Below, piece after piece: positions 51,146 through 61,086 of a stretch of 64,000 nt of DNA (within the stretch, counting starts at the first letter, position 1; every line of letters starts with the position of its first letter). The stretch spans positions 1-64,000 of the forward strand of contig JAJDUF010000020.1 of NCBI GenBank assembly GCA_022826725.1, given 5' to 3'. Source of the DNA: Chloroflexota bacterium. Lineage in GTDB: Bacteria; Chloroflexota; UBA11872; UBA12225; JAJDUF01. The position numbers were made by a program, and so were the translations under genes. The notes under the pieces are model-generated. The model ran no database searches, had not been told where the DNA came from, and saw nothing but the letters and a program-made list of their open reading frames with translations.

Positions 51146-52189
51146 ATGATACTTGGACGTCTGGGGCCGACGTTAGCTGTGGGTCTTGTCGTATTCGTGA
51201 TGGCTTTCCTGGTTGCCTGCGATTTCGACCAGGACACCCAGTCAACAGAAGGGCCGCAGCCAACTGCCACATCTGCTGCCAGGGAGACTCCGAGTCCCAC
51301 CATGCCGCCGATCCAGGTGGTGACAACCACCAACTTTGTGGCTGATTGGGCGCGGGTGGTAGGTGGAGACAGGGTGGAGGTCTTCAGCCTGCTGCCAGTG
51401 GGTGGCGACCCGCACCATTTCCAGCCCGGACCCCGCGACGTTGCCCGGGTAGCAGATGCGGATCTCGTGTTGTCTGTCGGCCTCTACCTGGAGGCCGCTT
51501 GGCTGGAGGAGCTCTTGCACAACGCCAGTGCAGATGAGTCCAAGATAGTCGCGCTTGGTGAAAGCGTCGATCCGATCGAGTTCGCCATGGGCGATATGCA
51601 TGACGATCACGGGGATGAAGACAACAGTGACCATGGCGACCATGAAGGGCACGCGCACGGCACTTTCGATCCTCACTTCTGGTTCGATCCGATCCGAGTG
51701 AAGATCGCAGTCAACGAAATAGCCGCTCGGCTTTCGGGTATAGAACCTCAGAACGCGAGTGTCTACTTCCAGAACGCCTCAGAATATGGGGAGAAGCTCG
51801 ACGAGCTTCACGCCTGGATCCAAGAGCAGGTGAGCACTGTGGAGCCGGAGCGCAGACTGCTGGTTACATCGCACGACAGCCTCTCCTACTTTGCAGAGGC
51901 GTATGGGTTTGAGGTGGTTGGTCTGGTCATTCCGTCTCTTTCAACTCATGTGGAGCCCTCTGCGGAGCACATTGCGGGGTTGGTCGAAGTGATACGGGAA
52001 CATGACGTGCCGGCAGTGTTTGGCGAGACGACAGTCAGTGACAGGCTGGCACAAGCCGTGGCGAGGGAGACTGGCGCGGAGCTGGTCCAGCTCTATTCGG
52101 GATCGCTTGGGCCAGAGGGCAGCGGCGCAGACACGCACCTTGGCATGGTGCGAACAAACGTGGAACGCATTGTTGGGGCATTGAAGTGA
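51146..52189 (+). CDS. znuA: Zinc ABC transporter substrate-binding lipoprotein
   Basis: 347 residues from the ATG at 51146 (GGGAGGAA upstream). Lipobox FLVACDF, Thr/Pro linker to about 55, then the cluster A-I binding fold. Zinc ligands: VGGDPHHFQPGPRDV (His), FDPHFWFDP (His), VTSHDSLSYFAEAYG (His), VFGETTVS (Glu/Asp site region). A flexible loop at about 148-172 holds seven His among acids (HDDHGDEDNSDHGDH), the mark of zinc rather than manganese proteins. It starts a three-gene operon. Confidence 0.93.
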   Translation: MILGRLGPTLAVGLVVFVMAFLVACDFDQDTQSTEGPQPTATSAARETPSPTMPPIQVVTTTNFVADWARVVGGDRVEVFSLLPVGGDPHHFQPGPRDVARVADADLVLSVGLYLEAAWLEELLHNASADESKIVALGESVDPIEFAMGDMHDDHGDEDNSDHGDHEGHAHGTFDPHFWFDPIRVKIAVNEIAARLSGIEPQNASVYFQNASEYGEKLDELHAWIQEQVSTVEPERRLLVTSHDSLSYFAEAYGFEVVGLVIPSLSTHVEPSAEHIAGLVEVIREHDVPAVFGETTVSDRLAQAVARETGAELVQLYSGSLGPEGSGADTHLGMVRTNVERIVGALK

Positions 52190-52941
52190 GCACCGATCCG
52201 AACTTACACAGAGCGAGCATGTCGCTCGATGGAGTTACTGTCGAGCTCGATGGGCACAGGGCCCTGAGCAACGTCACCTTCGACGTGGATGCGGGGACCC
52301 TAATGGGCGTTGTAGGCCCGAATGGAGCCGGCAAGAGCACCCTGTTCAATGCCATTGCCGGGCTCCTCCCGGTCCGCCAGGGGAAGGTAACCCTTCACCG
52401 TGTAGACAAGGGAGGTGGGGCGTTGGCGTACGTGCCTCAGCGAGAGAGCGTCAACTGGCGGTTTCCCGTGACTGTGACGGACGTTGTAATGATGGGACGG
52501 CGCTGCAGACTTAAATGGTTCCGGCGACCCGGGAAGAGAGATCGAGAGCTAGTCAAGGAGTGCATCTGCCGTGTGGGCCTATGGGGCCATCGCTCTGCTC
52601 TCATGACGGAGCTTTCGGGTGGACAGAGGCAAAGGGTGTTCGTCGCCAGGGCGCTGGCCCAAGAGGCAAGTGTTCTCCTCTTGGATGAGGCCTTCAGCGG
52701 AGTTGACGCAGGCGCCCAGGAAGGCCTCGTCGAGGTCCTCCGAACACTGCGGGATGAGGGGCGCATTGTCTTGCTGGCGACCCACGACCTGACCAACCTG
52801 GCCAGCCGCTTCGACGAGGTCTTGTGTCTGAACTGCCAGGTGTGCGCCTGCGGTCCTCCCAAGCAGGTGTTTACGTCCGAGGTCATGGAGCAGCTGTACG
52901 GTGCCCACGGTGTGCGCCTCACAATGGACGGGGAGCGGTAG
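52186..52941 (+). CDS. znuC: Zinc/manganese-type ABC ATPase
   Basis: 251 residues, GTG start overlapping the znuA stop by 4 bp (GTGA). Walker A GPNGAGKSTLF, Q-loop YVPQRESVNW, signature ELSGGQRQRVF, Walker B LLLDEAFSGVD, H-loop LLATHDLT. In the D-x-x-E region LDEAF replaces the common LDEPF. Supplies energy for zinc uptake with the flanking genes. Confidence 0.93.
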   Translation: MSTDPNLHRASMSLDGVTVELDGHRALSNVTFDVDAGTLMGVVGPNGAGKSTLFNAIAGLLPVRQGKVTLHRVDKGGGALAYVPQRESVNWRFPVTVTDVVMMGRRCRLKWFRRPGKRDRELVKECICRVGLWGHRSALMTELSGGQRQRVFVARALAQEASVLLLDEAFSGVDAGAQEGLVEVLRTLRDEGRIVLLATHDLTNLASRFDEVLCLNCQVCACGPPKQVFTSEVMEQLYGAHGVRLTMDGER

Positions 52942-52950
52942 AAAGAAGAC

Positions 52951-53769
52951 GTGATAGACTTCCTTGTCGCCCCGCTTGAGTACGGCTTCATGGTGAGAGC
53001 CTTGATCGGCTCGATACTTGTGGGCGTGATGTGTCCGCTGGTTGGCGCCTACGTCGTCACCAGGAATCTCGCCTTCATTGGAGACGCTCTCGCCCACGCC
53101 GTGCTGCCGGGCATGGTGCTTGGCTTCATAGTCGGCATCAACCCGGCCATAGCCGCCATCCCAACAGGGGTCTCCGTTGCCATACTGGTCAGAACTGTGA
53201 GCCGTCGCGCGGGCCTCAGCACGGACACTTCCATTGGCATTCTCTTTGCAGCCATGTTTGCCCTGGGACTTGTGATGCTTGCAAGTGCGACGACCATCAG
53301 AGTCAATATGGAAGACCTGCTCCTGGGAAAAGTATTGGCCATATCTCCGACCGACATCTATGTGTCCCTTGGGATAACCGTGATTGTCATCCTGGGGCTA
53401 TTCACTCTTCACCACTGGCTGCTGTTTGCGAGCTTTGACCCCGTGGGATCGCAGGTTGTCGGTTCGCGTTCCAGCTTCGTCGACTACGTGTTCCTGGTTA
53501 TGCTGGCCCTCGTTATCGTAATAGGGATTCAGGCGGCAGGTATTGTTCTTGTCATGGCAATGCTGGTAACACCTGCTGCCGCGGCGTATCTGTTGGTCAG
53601 GCGTTTTGTCTCGATGATGATGATGGCCGCGGCGCTGGGGACCGCGTCCGCCGTGACAGGCCTCTACATCTCCTACCACTTCAATGTGCCCGCCGCTCCT
53701 GCTATGACCCTGGTCGCAAGCGGGATATTCGCACTGGTAGCCTCATTCAGGCGACGAGCACCCGCCTGA
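52951..53769 (+). CDS. znuB: Zinc/manganese-type ABC permease
   Basis: 272 residues, GTG start 9 bp after znuC. Nine or so membrane helices. Family signatures: MVRALIGSILVGVMCPLVGA, LAFIGDALAHAVLPGMVLG, TSIGILFAAMFALGLVM, VDYVFLVMLALVIVIGIQAA, GIVLVMAMLVTPAAAAYLL. The last is the ABC-3 family core. It forms the zinc channel. Confidence 0.94.
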   Translation: MIDFLVAPLEYGFMVRALIGSILVGVMCPLVGAYVVTRNLAFIGDALAHAVLPGMVLGFIVGINPAIAAIPTGVSVAILVRTVSRRAGLSTDTSIGILFAAMFALGLVMLASATTIRVNMEDLLLGKVLAISPTDIYVSLGITVIVILGLFTLHHWLLFASFDPVGSQVVGSRSSFVDYVFLVMLALVIVIGIQAAGIVLVMAMLVTPAAAAYLLVRRFVSMMMMAAALGTASAVTGLYISYHFNVPAAPAMTLVASGIFALVASFRRRAPA

Positions 53770-54119
53770 GAATCCTCTCCGGAAAGCGGTTCGTAGTCGT
53801 CAGCGGCTTGTACGCCGGCACGAGCAGCCCTGCTAATCTCCGGCCCGTCATTCCCACGCCGGCAGGAATGATGGGGGAGAAGGTGACTCCCTGGCCTTTC
53901 CCCACTCCGCCGGGGCACGGGCGCAGCGTGCTGCACCTCTCCATATGCCTTGGCGTCGGCCGCGATGCCGGGGGTAGTCAGTGGTGTCTCGGATCCAGCT
54001 GCTTGACTAACGCTAATGACTTGTTTTACGGTTAAGAGTCGCATCCGATCACTCAGCAGTGCAGTGGTCGCAGCGACACACCAGGCAGGAACAGACAGGC
54101 AGAGAAAGGGAAAGAACCG
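53770..54119 (+). promoter_or_regulatory. 350-bp intergenic region: family D repeat, then a promoter with the shared operator-like sequence
   Basis: GTCATTCCCACGCCGGCAGG, AATGATGGG at 53848-53876 is a decayed D repeat. At 54003, TTGACTAACGCTAATGACTT begins a promoter-like segment matching the znuA promoter: TTGACT, 18-bp spacer, TACGGT (54027-54032, weak -10). The znuA match is TTGACTAA, then TAATG, then TTG at identical spacing. The rest (53880-54000) holds nothing recognisable. Confidence 0.5.
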
Positions 54120-55808
54120 ATGCTATCTCGTTATGCCATGCACAGACGCGGTTTCGCCATGGTCGCCGCCGGCTTGCTTGCGGCGGCTTGTGGTGACCCG
54201 ACCGTGCGCTATGTGGGCGAGCCACAAGCCGGACCACCGGGACCCGCGGGCCCCGAGGGGCCGCAAGGTGCAGTCGGCGCCCAGGGGGCGACGGGCGCGA
54301 CGGGCACCAAGGGGACGACATCCGCGCCGCCGCGCAACCGCAGCAAGGAGGAGGTCGTCCTCGCGGCGCCGCGCGACCTGGCGAACGGTCTGGAGGACCC
54401 GTACTTCACGCACCTGATCGTGAATGCGTGGAATAGTCTGTCCAAGCTGGACAACAACCTGGTTCCGCAGCCGGAGCTGGCCGAGTCTTGGGAGAGTAAC
54501 GACGATGCCACGGTGTGGACGATCAAGCTCCGCTCCGGGATCACCTTCCAGGATGGGGAGGTCTTCGACGCCGGCGCCGTGGCCGCGAATATCGAGCGCT
54601 ACGTGCAGATCAGCCCGCGCAGCTCGCGCTTTTTCAGCTATGCCACGGAGCGGGCGCTGGGCCAGTTCGAGAAGGTCGAGGCGGTGGATGCGAGCACGGT
54701 GCGGCTGACCCTGGGCCGGCCCCGGCCCGCGCTGCCGAACACGATGTCGAACTTCTACTCGGCGATGTTCTCACCGGCCTCCTTTACGGCCGAGGGGAGC
54801 TTCAAGGCACCGCCGGCGAGCGCCGGCCCGTTCAAGATCGTCGAGTGGGAGAAGGGCCAGCACCTCATTCTGGAGGCCTTTGAGGATTACCACCGCGGGG
54901 CGCCGGCGGTGAAACAACTGACGATCCGCTCCCTGCCGGACCCCAATACGCGGGTGGCGGCGCTGCGGTCGGGTGAGATTGACGGCGTGGTGGATCTGGG
55001 TGGATTGCAGCCGCAGCAGGGGGCGCAGTTGCGCGAAGAGGGCGCGCTGGTGGTGGGTTCCCGGCCCATCGCGCTGCAGCAGTACCTGGCGTTCAACAAC
55101 AGGAAACCGCCGTTCGACAAGCCCGAGATGCGCCAGGCAGTGAATATGGCCATTGATCGGCAGTCGCTGGCGAAGGACCTGTGGCATGGCTTTGCGACGC
55201 CCGGGGGGAGTATCTTGCCGGAGTTTGCCGACCTGTGGGTGCGCCAAGACCTCGTCCATGAATACAACCCGCAGAAGGCACAGCAGTTGGCGCAAGCAGC
55301 CATGGGCGGGCAGCGGATGAAGATTGATGTGCCCATCTCGGCGCTGCAGAACAACCGCTATCCCTACAAGAGCCTGCATGAAGTGATCCAGGCCGTGATC
55401 GCGCCGCTGGGGTTGGACGCAGACCTGCAGCTCGTCGAGCATGCAGCCTGGAAGGAGGTAGTCAAGAATGGGGACTACCACCTGACCGTGAGCACCCACG
55501 GCTGGGCCAACGGTGATCCCGACTACTTGTTCAGTCGCTTCATGCACTCGAAGGGCGACACCAATGCCCAGCGGCACTTTGACTATAACGACCCCGAGGT
55601 TGACAAGCTCGTTGTACAGGCGGCGTCCTCGCTCGATTACAATGAGCGCAAAGTCTTGTACGACCAGTTGCAGGAGATCGCGTTCAAGGACGTGCGCTTC
55701 GCGACACTGCTCTACGATCACGTCGTCTTTGCCCACCACCCCGCATTGGAGGGCTACGACGTGAGCACGCTCTACCAGCCGAGCCTGTCGCAGTTGTCCG
55801 TGCGCTGA
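54120..55808 (+). CDS. Family 5 (peptide/nickel-type) ABC substrate-binding lipoprotein with collagen-like linker
   Basis: 562 residues. Lipobox LLAAACGDP (Cys24), TVRYVGEPQA, then ten Gly-X-Y triplets (GPPGPAGPEGPQGAVGAQG and on, about 38-67). The SBP_bac_5 fold follows: LVPQPELAESWESND, TVWTIKLRSGITFQDGEVFD, SAGPFKIVEWEKGQHLIL, FDKPEMRQAVNMAIDRQSLA, and DPDYLFSRFMHSKG. It binds an oligopeptide, opine or metal chelate. The operator-like sequence shared with znuA suggests metal-linked control. It starts a five-gene operon. Confidence 0.92.
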   Translation: MLSRYAMHRRGFAMVAAGLLAAACGDPTVRYVGEPQAGPPGPAGPEGPQGAVGAQGATGATGTKGTTSAPPRNRSKEEVVLAAPRDLANGLEDPYFTHLIVNAWNSLSKLDNNLVPQPELAESWESNDDATVWTIKLRSGITFQDGEVFDAGAVAANIERYVQISPRSSRFFSYATERALGQFEKVEAVDASTVRLTLGRPRPALPNTMSNFYSAMFSPASFTAEGSFKAPPASAGPFKIVEWEKGQHLILEAFEDYHRGAPAVKQLTIRSLPDPNTRVAALRSGEIDGVVDLGGLQPQQGAQLREEGALVVGSRPIALQQYLAFNNRKPPFDKPEMRQAVNMAIDRQSLAKDLWHGFATPGGSILPEFADLWVRQDLVHEYNPQKAQQLAQAAMGGQRMKIDVPISALQNNRYPYKSLHEVIQAVIAPLGLDADLQLVEHAAWKEVVKNGDYHLTVSTHGWANGDPDYLFSRFMHSKGDTNAQRHFDYNDPEVDKLVVQAASSLDYNERKVLYDQLQEIAFKDVRFATLLYDHVVFAHHPALEGYDVSTLYQPSLSQLSVR

Positions 55809-55863
55809 CCCGGATCCGCATCGCTGGCCGCCGGAGGTGCGGGGCGGGATTTGATGGCTCCGG

Positions 55864-55922
55864 CCCTCCTCTCCCTCGCCTGCCCCTCGCCACTAGGGAC
55901 GAGGGGCAGGCTGCGGAGGGGG
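55864..55922 (+). terminator. Intra-operon stem-loop after the binding-protein gene
   Basis: CCTGCCCCTCG (55879-55889) and CGAGGGGCAGG (55900-55910) pair perfectly, and flanking CCCTCC/GGAGGG extend the stem. No T-run. Such hairpins between a binding protein and its permeases usually act as partial terminators or 3' stabilisers, so the binding protein is made in excess. Confidence 0.55.
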
Positions 55923-55960
55923 GCGGGGCGCTACTACCTCGGCTGTGAGCAGTCCAGGAT

Positions 55961-56929
55961 ATGATCCGCTACACGTTAAGCCGTCTCCTCGCGCTGATAC
56001 CGGTGCTCCTGGGCGTCTCGCTCCTGGCCTTTCTCTTGGCCAATCTGGCGCCGGGTGATCCGGCCGAGCTAGCCCTGAGCCAAGGCGATCAGGAGCCAAC
56101 GGTGGCAGAAATCGAGGCCAAACGCGAGGAGTTGGGACTCAACGCTCCCATGCCCCTGCGTTACGCCCGCTGGCTCGGTGACGTGGTGCGCGGGGACATG
56201 GGATTGACGTATATAGACCGCGTACCGGTGTTACCGGAGTTGGCACGGCGCATTCCCGCAACGGTGCAGCTCGCCACTACCGCCCTGCTCCTGGCCCTGG
56301 TATTGGGTGTCTCGATTGGGACGGTGACGGCCGTGTACCGCGGCACGCTGCTCGACGAAGCCGGTCGGGTGCTGGCCTTGCTCTGCGCCTCGCTACCGAG
56401 CTTTGCGGTGGCGCTGATCCTGATCTATGCCTTCGCCGTGGCGCTGCGACTGGTGCCGGTCGCGGGCTACGGAGACGGCCATCCCCGGCATTTGATCCTA
56501 CCGGCCATTTCGTTGAGTGTCTTCACGATGGGTGCGCTCGTCCGGCTGACCCGCGCCAGCGTATTGGAGGTCCTGGGGCAGGACTATATTCGCACGGCCT
56601 ACGCCAAGGGCCTGAGCAAGCCGATGGTCGTGCTCAAACATGCGCTGCGGAACGCACTGTTACCGGTCGTCACGGTCGCTGGCACCCAGTTCGGCCAACT
56701 CCTCGGTGGGGCGGCCATTGTCGAGACGATCTTTGCGTGGCCTGGCGTGGGCAGATTCGTGGTGGAGTCGATCTATGCGCGCGATTACCCCATCATCCAG
56801 GGGTTTGTGCTGCTGGCTGGCCTGACGTTCGTGCTCGTCAATCTGGCGACCGACCTGCTCTACGCCGTAATTGATCCACGCATCCGCTTGGGTGCGGGGG
56901 CGCAGGGTGGGGGCGATGACAGTGCCTAG
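55961..56929 (+). CDS. DppB-type ABC permease
   Basis: 322 residues, ATG 55961. MIRYTLSRLLALIPVLLGVS is the family's first helix, then LLAFLLANLAPGDPAELALS. Later landmarks: VVRGDMGLTYIDRVPVLPEL, TVQLATTALLLALVLGVSIG, YIRTAYAKGLSKPMVVLKHA (EAA loop), LRNALLPVVTVAGTQFGQLL and AWPGVGRFVVESIYARDYP. Six membrane helices. Membrane subunit of the peptide/nickel-type importer, with an overlapping partner gene. Confidence 0.95.
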   Translation: MIRYTLSRLLALIPVLLGVSLLAFLLANLAPGDPAELALSQGDQEPTVAEIEAKREELGLNAPMPLRYARWLGDVVRGDMGLTYIDRVPVLPELARRIPATVQLATTALLLALVLGVSIGTVTAVYRGTLLDEAGRVLALLCASLPSFAVALILIYAFAVALRLVPVAGYGDGHPRHLILPAISLSVFTMGALVRLTRASVLEVLGQDYIRTAYAKGLSKPMVVLKHALRNALLPVVTVAGTQFGQLLGGAAIVETIFAWPGVGRFVVESIYARDYPIIQGFVLLAGLTFVLVNLATDLLYAVIDPRIRLGAGAQGGGDDSA

Positions 56930-57842
56930 CCGCGCGCTGCCGGCAGCTCCGGCAGCGGCGGGGACTCTGCGCGACGAGGAGCTTTATGCGGTCGGCGAAC
57001 ACTCCCCATGGCGCGCGGCGCGACGGGTGTTATGGGCTGATCGGGCGGCACTTGCCGGCCTGCTCCTACTGAGTCTCTTTGTCGCCATCGCAGTAGCGGC
57101 GCCGCTCCTTGCGCCGCACGATCCGCACGCCATTCACCTGAGTGACAAACTGCAAGGTCCCAGCGGACGCTATCCGCTCGGGACCGACCAACTGGGCCGT
57201 GACCTGGCGAGCCGGCTCATCTACGGCGCCCGCGCCACCCTGGGAAGCGCCATCCCGACGACCATGGGGCTGCTCCTCTTTGGTCTGGTGGTCGGTATTT
57301 CGGCCGGCTTTCTCGGCGGGTGGGTGGATCGCGTCGTGGTCGGCAGTGTTGATGTGCTGCTGGCGCTGCCGCGGCTGATTCTTTCGCTGGCATTGGTCGG
57401 CTTTCTCGGCCCCAGCCTCCAGAGCCTCCTGATCGCCATCATCGTCGTCGGCTGGGCCGATCACGCCCGCATATTTCGCGCCGCGACGCTCGCAGCCCGC
57501 GAATGGGAGTTCGTGTTGGCGGCCCGCGCACTGGGCGCCTCGGACCTGCGGATCATGGCGCGGCACATCCTGCCCAATATCATCGGCCCCATCGTGGTGC
57601 TCGCCACGCTGGACCTGGGCCACATCATCCTGATGATCTCCTCGCTCAGTTTTCTGGGCCTGGGCATCCAGCCGCCGAACCCGGAATGGGGCGCGATGTT
57701 GAACGATGCCCGCACCTACCTCGACCAGGCGCCGCATCTGGTCCTCTTGCCGGGGTTGTGCATTCTCCTGTCCGTTTTGGCGTGCAACTTGCTTGGTGAT
57801 GGGCTGCGTGCGGCCCTTGATCCGCGCTCGCGCCGCCGCTAG
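56916..57842 (+). CDS. DppC-type ABC permease
   Basis: 308 residues from the ATG at 56916, 14 bp inside the preceding gene; an earlier in-frame ATG at 56871 would overlap more. Landmarks: [79 protein letters not shown] (EAA loop), [17 protein letters not shown] and [16 protein letters not shown]. Second membrane subunit. Confidence 0.95.
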   Translation: MTVPSRALPAAPAAAGTLRDEELYAVGEHSPWRAARRVLWADRAALAGLLLLSLFVAIAVAAPLLAPHDPHAIHLSDKLQGPSGRYPLGTDQLGRDLASRLIYGARATLGSAIPTTMGLLLFGLVVGISAGFLGGWVDRVVVGSVDVLLALPRLILSLALVGFLGPSLQSLLIAIIVVGWADHARIFRAATLAAREWEFVLAARALGASDLRIMARHILPNIIGPIVVLATLDLGHIILMISSLSFLGLGIQPPNPEWGAMLNDARTYLDQAPHLVLLPGLCILLSVLACNLLGDGLRAALDPRSRRR

Positions 57843-57884
57843 GCCGATATGGATTGAGGCTGAAAGGAGTACCGGCAAGCACCA

Positions 57885-58940
57885 ATGGATGAGACCTTAG
57901 AGCCATTCGATCCAGCGGGAGCGCCTCTGCTTGCGGTGCGCGAGTTGTGCGTCTCGTTTTCCACGTCCGACGGCGAGGTGCCCGCCGTGCAGGACGCGAG
58001 CTTCAGCATCGGGCAGGGACGCATTCTGGGCTTGGTCGGCGAATCCGGTTGCGGCAAGTCCGTCACGGCATTGGCCCTGATGGGTTTGCTGCCCGCTCCG
58101 CCAGCCTGTGAGCTTGCCGGTGAGGTCCGACTAGGAGGTCGCAACCTGCTCACGCTCGCCGAACGGGAGTGGCAGGTGGTTCGCGGCCAGACCATCGCGA
58201 TGATCTTCCAGGAGCCGATGACGTCGCTCAATCCCGTGCAACGGGTCGGGGATCAGATTGCCGAGGCGGTCCGCGTACACCGGCGCGTGGGTCGCCGCGC
58301 GGCGCGGGAGCAGACGGTCGCGCTGCTCGACCAAGTGGGGATCCCGGCACCGGCCGAGCGCTCCCGCGCATATCCCCACGAGTTGAGTGGCGGAATGCGT
58401 CAGCGGGTGATGATTGCGATGGCCCTGGCTTGCCGACCAGCCTTGCTGATCGCCGACGAGCCAACTACGGCGCTTGACGTGACCATTCAGGCCCAAATCC
58501 TCGATCTGCTCCGGCAGCTTCAGGATGAGTTGGGGATGAGTCTGCTGTTGATTACCCACGATCTGGGAGTGATTGCCGAGTTGGCCGACGATGTGGCGGT
58601 GATGTATGCTGGGCGGATCGTCGAGTACGCGCCGGTCAAGGCCCTGTTCGAGGACCCGCAGCACCCCTACACCCAAGGGCTGCTCACGAGCATGCCCTCA
58701 CTCGCGACCGACCGTAGCCAGCAGCTCCCGGCCATCGCCGGCAGCGTGCCGCATCCCAGCCGTCTGCCGGCCGGCTGCGCCTTCACCCCGCGTTGCCCGC
58801 ACGCCCTGCCACATTGCATGACCGAGCGACCACCGGAGGTCACCACGGCGCCGGGCCACCGTGTCCGCTGTTGGCTGCCCGCATCTCCGCCACCGACAAG
58901 TGGCACCCAGCCATCCGTCTCCAGGCAGGCGCCACGATGA
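57885..58940 (+). CDS. DppD-type ABC ATPase
   Basis: 351 residues. Walker [21 protein letters not shown]-loop [17 protein letters not shown], signature [15 protein letters not shown], Walker [16 protein letters not shown]-loop [14 protein letters not shown]-terminal oligopeptide-transporter motif [15 protein letters not shown] carries the cysteines typical of this group. AAAGGAG upstream of the ATG. Its TGA overlaps the next ATG (ATGA). Confidence 0.95.
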   Translation: MDETLEPFDPAGAPLLAVRELCVSFSTSDGEVPAVQDASFSIGQGRILGLVGESGCGKSVTALALMGLLPAPPACELAGEVRLGGRNLLTLAEREWQVVRGQTIAMIFQEPMTSLNPVQRVGDQIAEAVRVHRRVGRRAAREQTVALLDQVGIPAPAERSRAYPHELSGGMRQRVMIAMALACRPALLIADEPTTALDVTIQAQILDLLRQLQDELGMSLLLITHDLGVIAELADDVAVMYAGRIVEYAPVKALFEDPQHPYTQGLLTSMPSLATDRSQQLPAIAGSVPHPSRLPAGCAFTPRCPHALPHCMTERPPEVTTAPGHRVRCWLPASPPPTSGTQPSVSRQAPR

Positions 58941-59926
58941 CGAGCACTCGCGTGACGGAGCCACTGCTCCAAGTCAGGAACTTGGTCAAGCACTTTCCGG
59001 TGCGGGGTAGCCGGTTCCGCCGGTCGGTGGTTCGCGCGGTAGATGGGGTCTCCTTCCACATTCGGCGCGGCGAGACGTTTGGGCTCGTGGGGGAGTCGGG
59101 CTGCGGCAAGACCACGACGGGGCGCGTTATCCTGCGCCTCATTCCCGCAACCGGCGGCCATGTGCGTTTTGCCGGGCAGGATGTGTTCGAACTGCGCGGT
59201 CGCGCCCTCGCTACTTGGCGCCGGCAAGCCCAGATCATCTTCCAAGACCCCTATGGCTCGCTCAATCCACGTTTGACCGTCGGCGCCAGCATCGCTGAGG
59301 GATTGGTCGTACACGGCTTGGGTACCCGGCGCGAACGGGAGACGCGGGTGCATGAGACGCTCACGGCCGTCGGGCTGCGTCCCGAGTACGCGCGGCGCTA
59401 CCCCCACGAGTTCAGCGGGGGGCAGCGTCAGCGTATCGGCATTGCCCGGGCCCTGATCCTGCAACCCCAACTCATCATCTGTGATGAGCCGGTTTCGGCC
59501 CTGGATGTCTCGGTGCAGGCGCAAGTGCTCAACCTGCTGCGCGACTTACAGGCCGCGCACGGCCTGACCTACCTGTTCATCGCCCACAATCTAGCGGTGG
59601 TCCGCTACATCGCGGACCGAATCGGGGTGATGTATCTGGGCAAGCTGGTGGAGACCGCGCCCGGCGACGAACTGTATCGGCAGCCCCGGCATCCCTATAC
59701 GCAGGCGCTGCTCTCCGCCATTCCGCAACCACGACCAGGACAGCGCCAGGAGCGGATCGTGCTGGGTGGCGATGTCCCCAGCCCGCTCAATCCTCCAACG
59801 GGCTGTCCGTTTCACCCGCGCTGTGCCCACCTGATGGACGTGTGCAAGCAAGTCATGCCGCCGACCAGGGAGCTAGGCCCCGGCCATACGGTTGCCTGTC
59901 ACTTGTACGAAGACGAGACGTGCTGA
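58937..59926 (+). CDS. DppF-type ABC ATPase
   Basis: 329 residues from the ATG at 58937 (ATGA overlap). Opens [20 protein letters not shown]. Walker [21 protein letters not shown]-loop [17 protein letters not shown], signature [15 protein letters not shown], Walker [16 protein letters not shown]-loop [13 protein letters not shown], and [17 protein letters not shown] at the C-terminus. Completes the importer. Confidence 0.95.
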   Translation: MTSTRVTEPLLQVRNLVKHFPVRGSRFRRSVVRAVDGVSFHIRRGETFGLVGESGCGKTTTGRVILRLIPATGGHVRFAGQDVFELRGRALATWRRQAQIIFQDPYGSLNPRLTVGASIAEGLVVHGLGTRRERETRVHETLTAVGLRPEYARRYPHEFSGGQRQRIGIARALILQPQLIICDEPVSALDVSVQAQVLNLLRDLQAAHGLTYLFIAHNLAVVRYIADRIGVMYLGKLVETAPGDELYRQPRHPYTQALLSAIPQPRPGQRQERIVLGGDVPSPLNPPTGCPFHPRCAHLMDVCKQVMPPTRELGPGHTVACHLYEDETC

Positions 59927-59940
59927 ACGCTGACAATTAA

Positions 59941-60954
59941 TCAGGTGGCGTCTTGCACGTGCGGGATGACCTCTTGGCCGAGGCGGTCCAAGGAGGCGCG
60001 GGCCTGAGCCGGCCCGAGGCCGGGCCAACGTAGCTGCACATGAGCGTGAGTGAGCGAGAGGATGCGCTGCCGGGCAACAATGCCCTGGGCGACTGTCTCC
60101 GGGCTGCCGTAGAGGAGGCCGACACGCTGCGCGGCCTCGGCGGTACTCGCCGGCGGTGGCGTCGTACTCCACCGCGGCCGCGGGGCGGCCCTGGCCCAGA
60201 GTTTCTGGACGGGCGTAGTCGCCGCGGCCTCAGCGGAACGATCATCGGCGTCGATATAGAGACCAAAGCCGCCCGACACCGGTGGCGGTTCCGGCCACCC
60301 GGCCTGACTCCAGACGCGGCGATAGGCGGCGACAATCTCCTGCACATGGTCTAGCGCGCGGTCGCGTGAGGTCATCAGGCCGAGGCCTCGTTTGGCGACC
60401 AGCGCTGCCGACTCGACGCTATTGGCGGCGGCCCATGTCCGCGTCCGCAGGTCGCCGAGCGGCACTGGCCGCAGCGTGACGGTGGGGAGCCGAAAGTAGC
60501 GCCCTTCGAAGGCGAACGGCGTGCCGCGCCACAAGCCCAGGACTATATCCAGCGCTTCCGCAAACCGCTCGCGGCGCACCGTGTCGGTGAGGTTTAGGCC
60601 GAACGCCGCCGCCTCGGGCGGTGTACAGCCGCTACCAAAGCCGAAGGACGCTCGCCCGCCGGTGAGCACGTCCACCGTGGCGATCTGCTCGGCGATGGCG
60701 AGGGGATGGTGCAGGTTGAGGCAGATGATCGCGCTGCCGACGGCGATGCGGTGGGTACGCTGCCCCGCCGCCAGCGCGAGGAGCGGGGGAGCGGGCAGAT
60801 GGCCATGATGCACCCCGAAATGATGCTCGGCAAACCAGACAGCGGTGAGACCGATTTCCTCGGCGGCCTCGACGAGCGATAAGACCTCCGCGAAGACCTC
60901 CCCGGAAGGAGTACCCGCGTTACCTTCTGCGTGGTCGATCAACGCGAACTGCAC
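59941..60954 (-). CDS. Luciferase-like (LLM) flavin-dependent monooxygenase
   Basis: 337 residues from the GTG at 60954 (AAGGACGG upstream); the frame runs on to 61038 without a site. Family landmarks: LTAVWFAEHHFGVHHGHLPA, HRIAVGSAIICLNLHHPLAI, AEQIATVDVLTGGRASFGFG and RRERFAEALDIVLGLWRG. It uses FMNH2 or F420H2 with O2 to oxidise a substrate. Convergent with the importer, so a role in breaking down the imported compound is plausible. Its promoter lies in the duplicated block at 61087. The 270-300 region is Pro/Thr-rich and unusual. Confidence 0.88.
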   Translation of the reverse strand: MQFALIDHAEGNAGTPSGEVFAEVLSLVEAAEEIGLTAVWFAEHHFGVHHGHLPAPPLLALAAGQRTHRIAVGSAIICLNLHHPLAIAEQIATVDVLTGGRASFGFGSGCTPPEAAAFGLNLTDTVRRERFAEALDIVLGLWRGTPFAFEGRYFRLPTVTLRPVPLGDLRTRTWAAANSVESAALVAKRGLGLMTSRDRALDHVQEIVAAYRRVWSQAGWPEPPPVSGGFGLYIDADDRSAEAAATTPVQKLWARAAPRPRWSTTPPPASTAEAAQRVGLLYGSPETVAQGIVARQRILSLTHAHVQLRWPGLGPAQARASLDRLGQEVIPHVQDAT

Positions 60955-61086
60955 AGTGGCGCCGTCCTTGGGCGTGATTGTTCTCCCTGGTCCCGCACCC
61001 CGGCCCTCGCCCAAGAGGAGCGGGCGTGGCCGCCGCACGGCGGACTAGAAACACTCACCGGGAGGAGAGTATACTGCTCGTAACAG

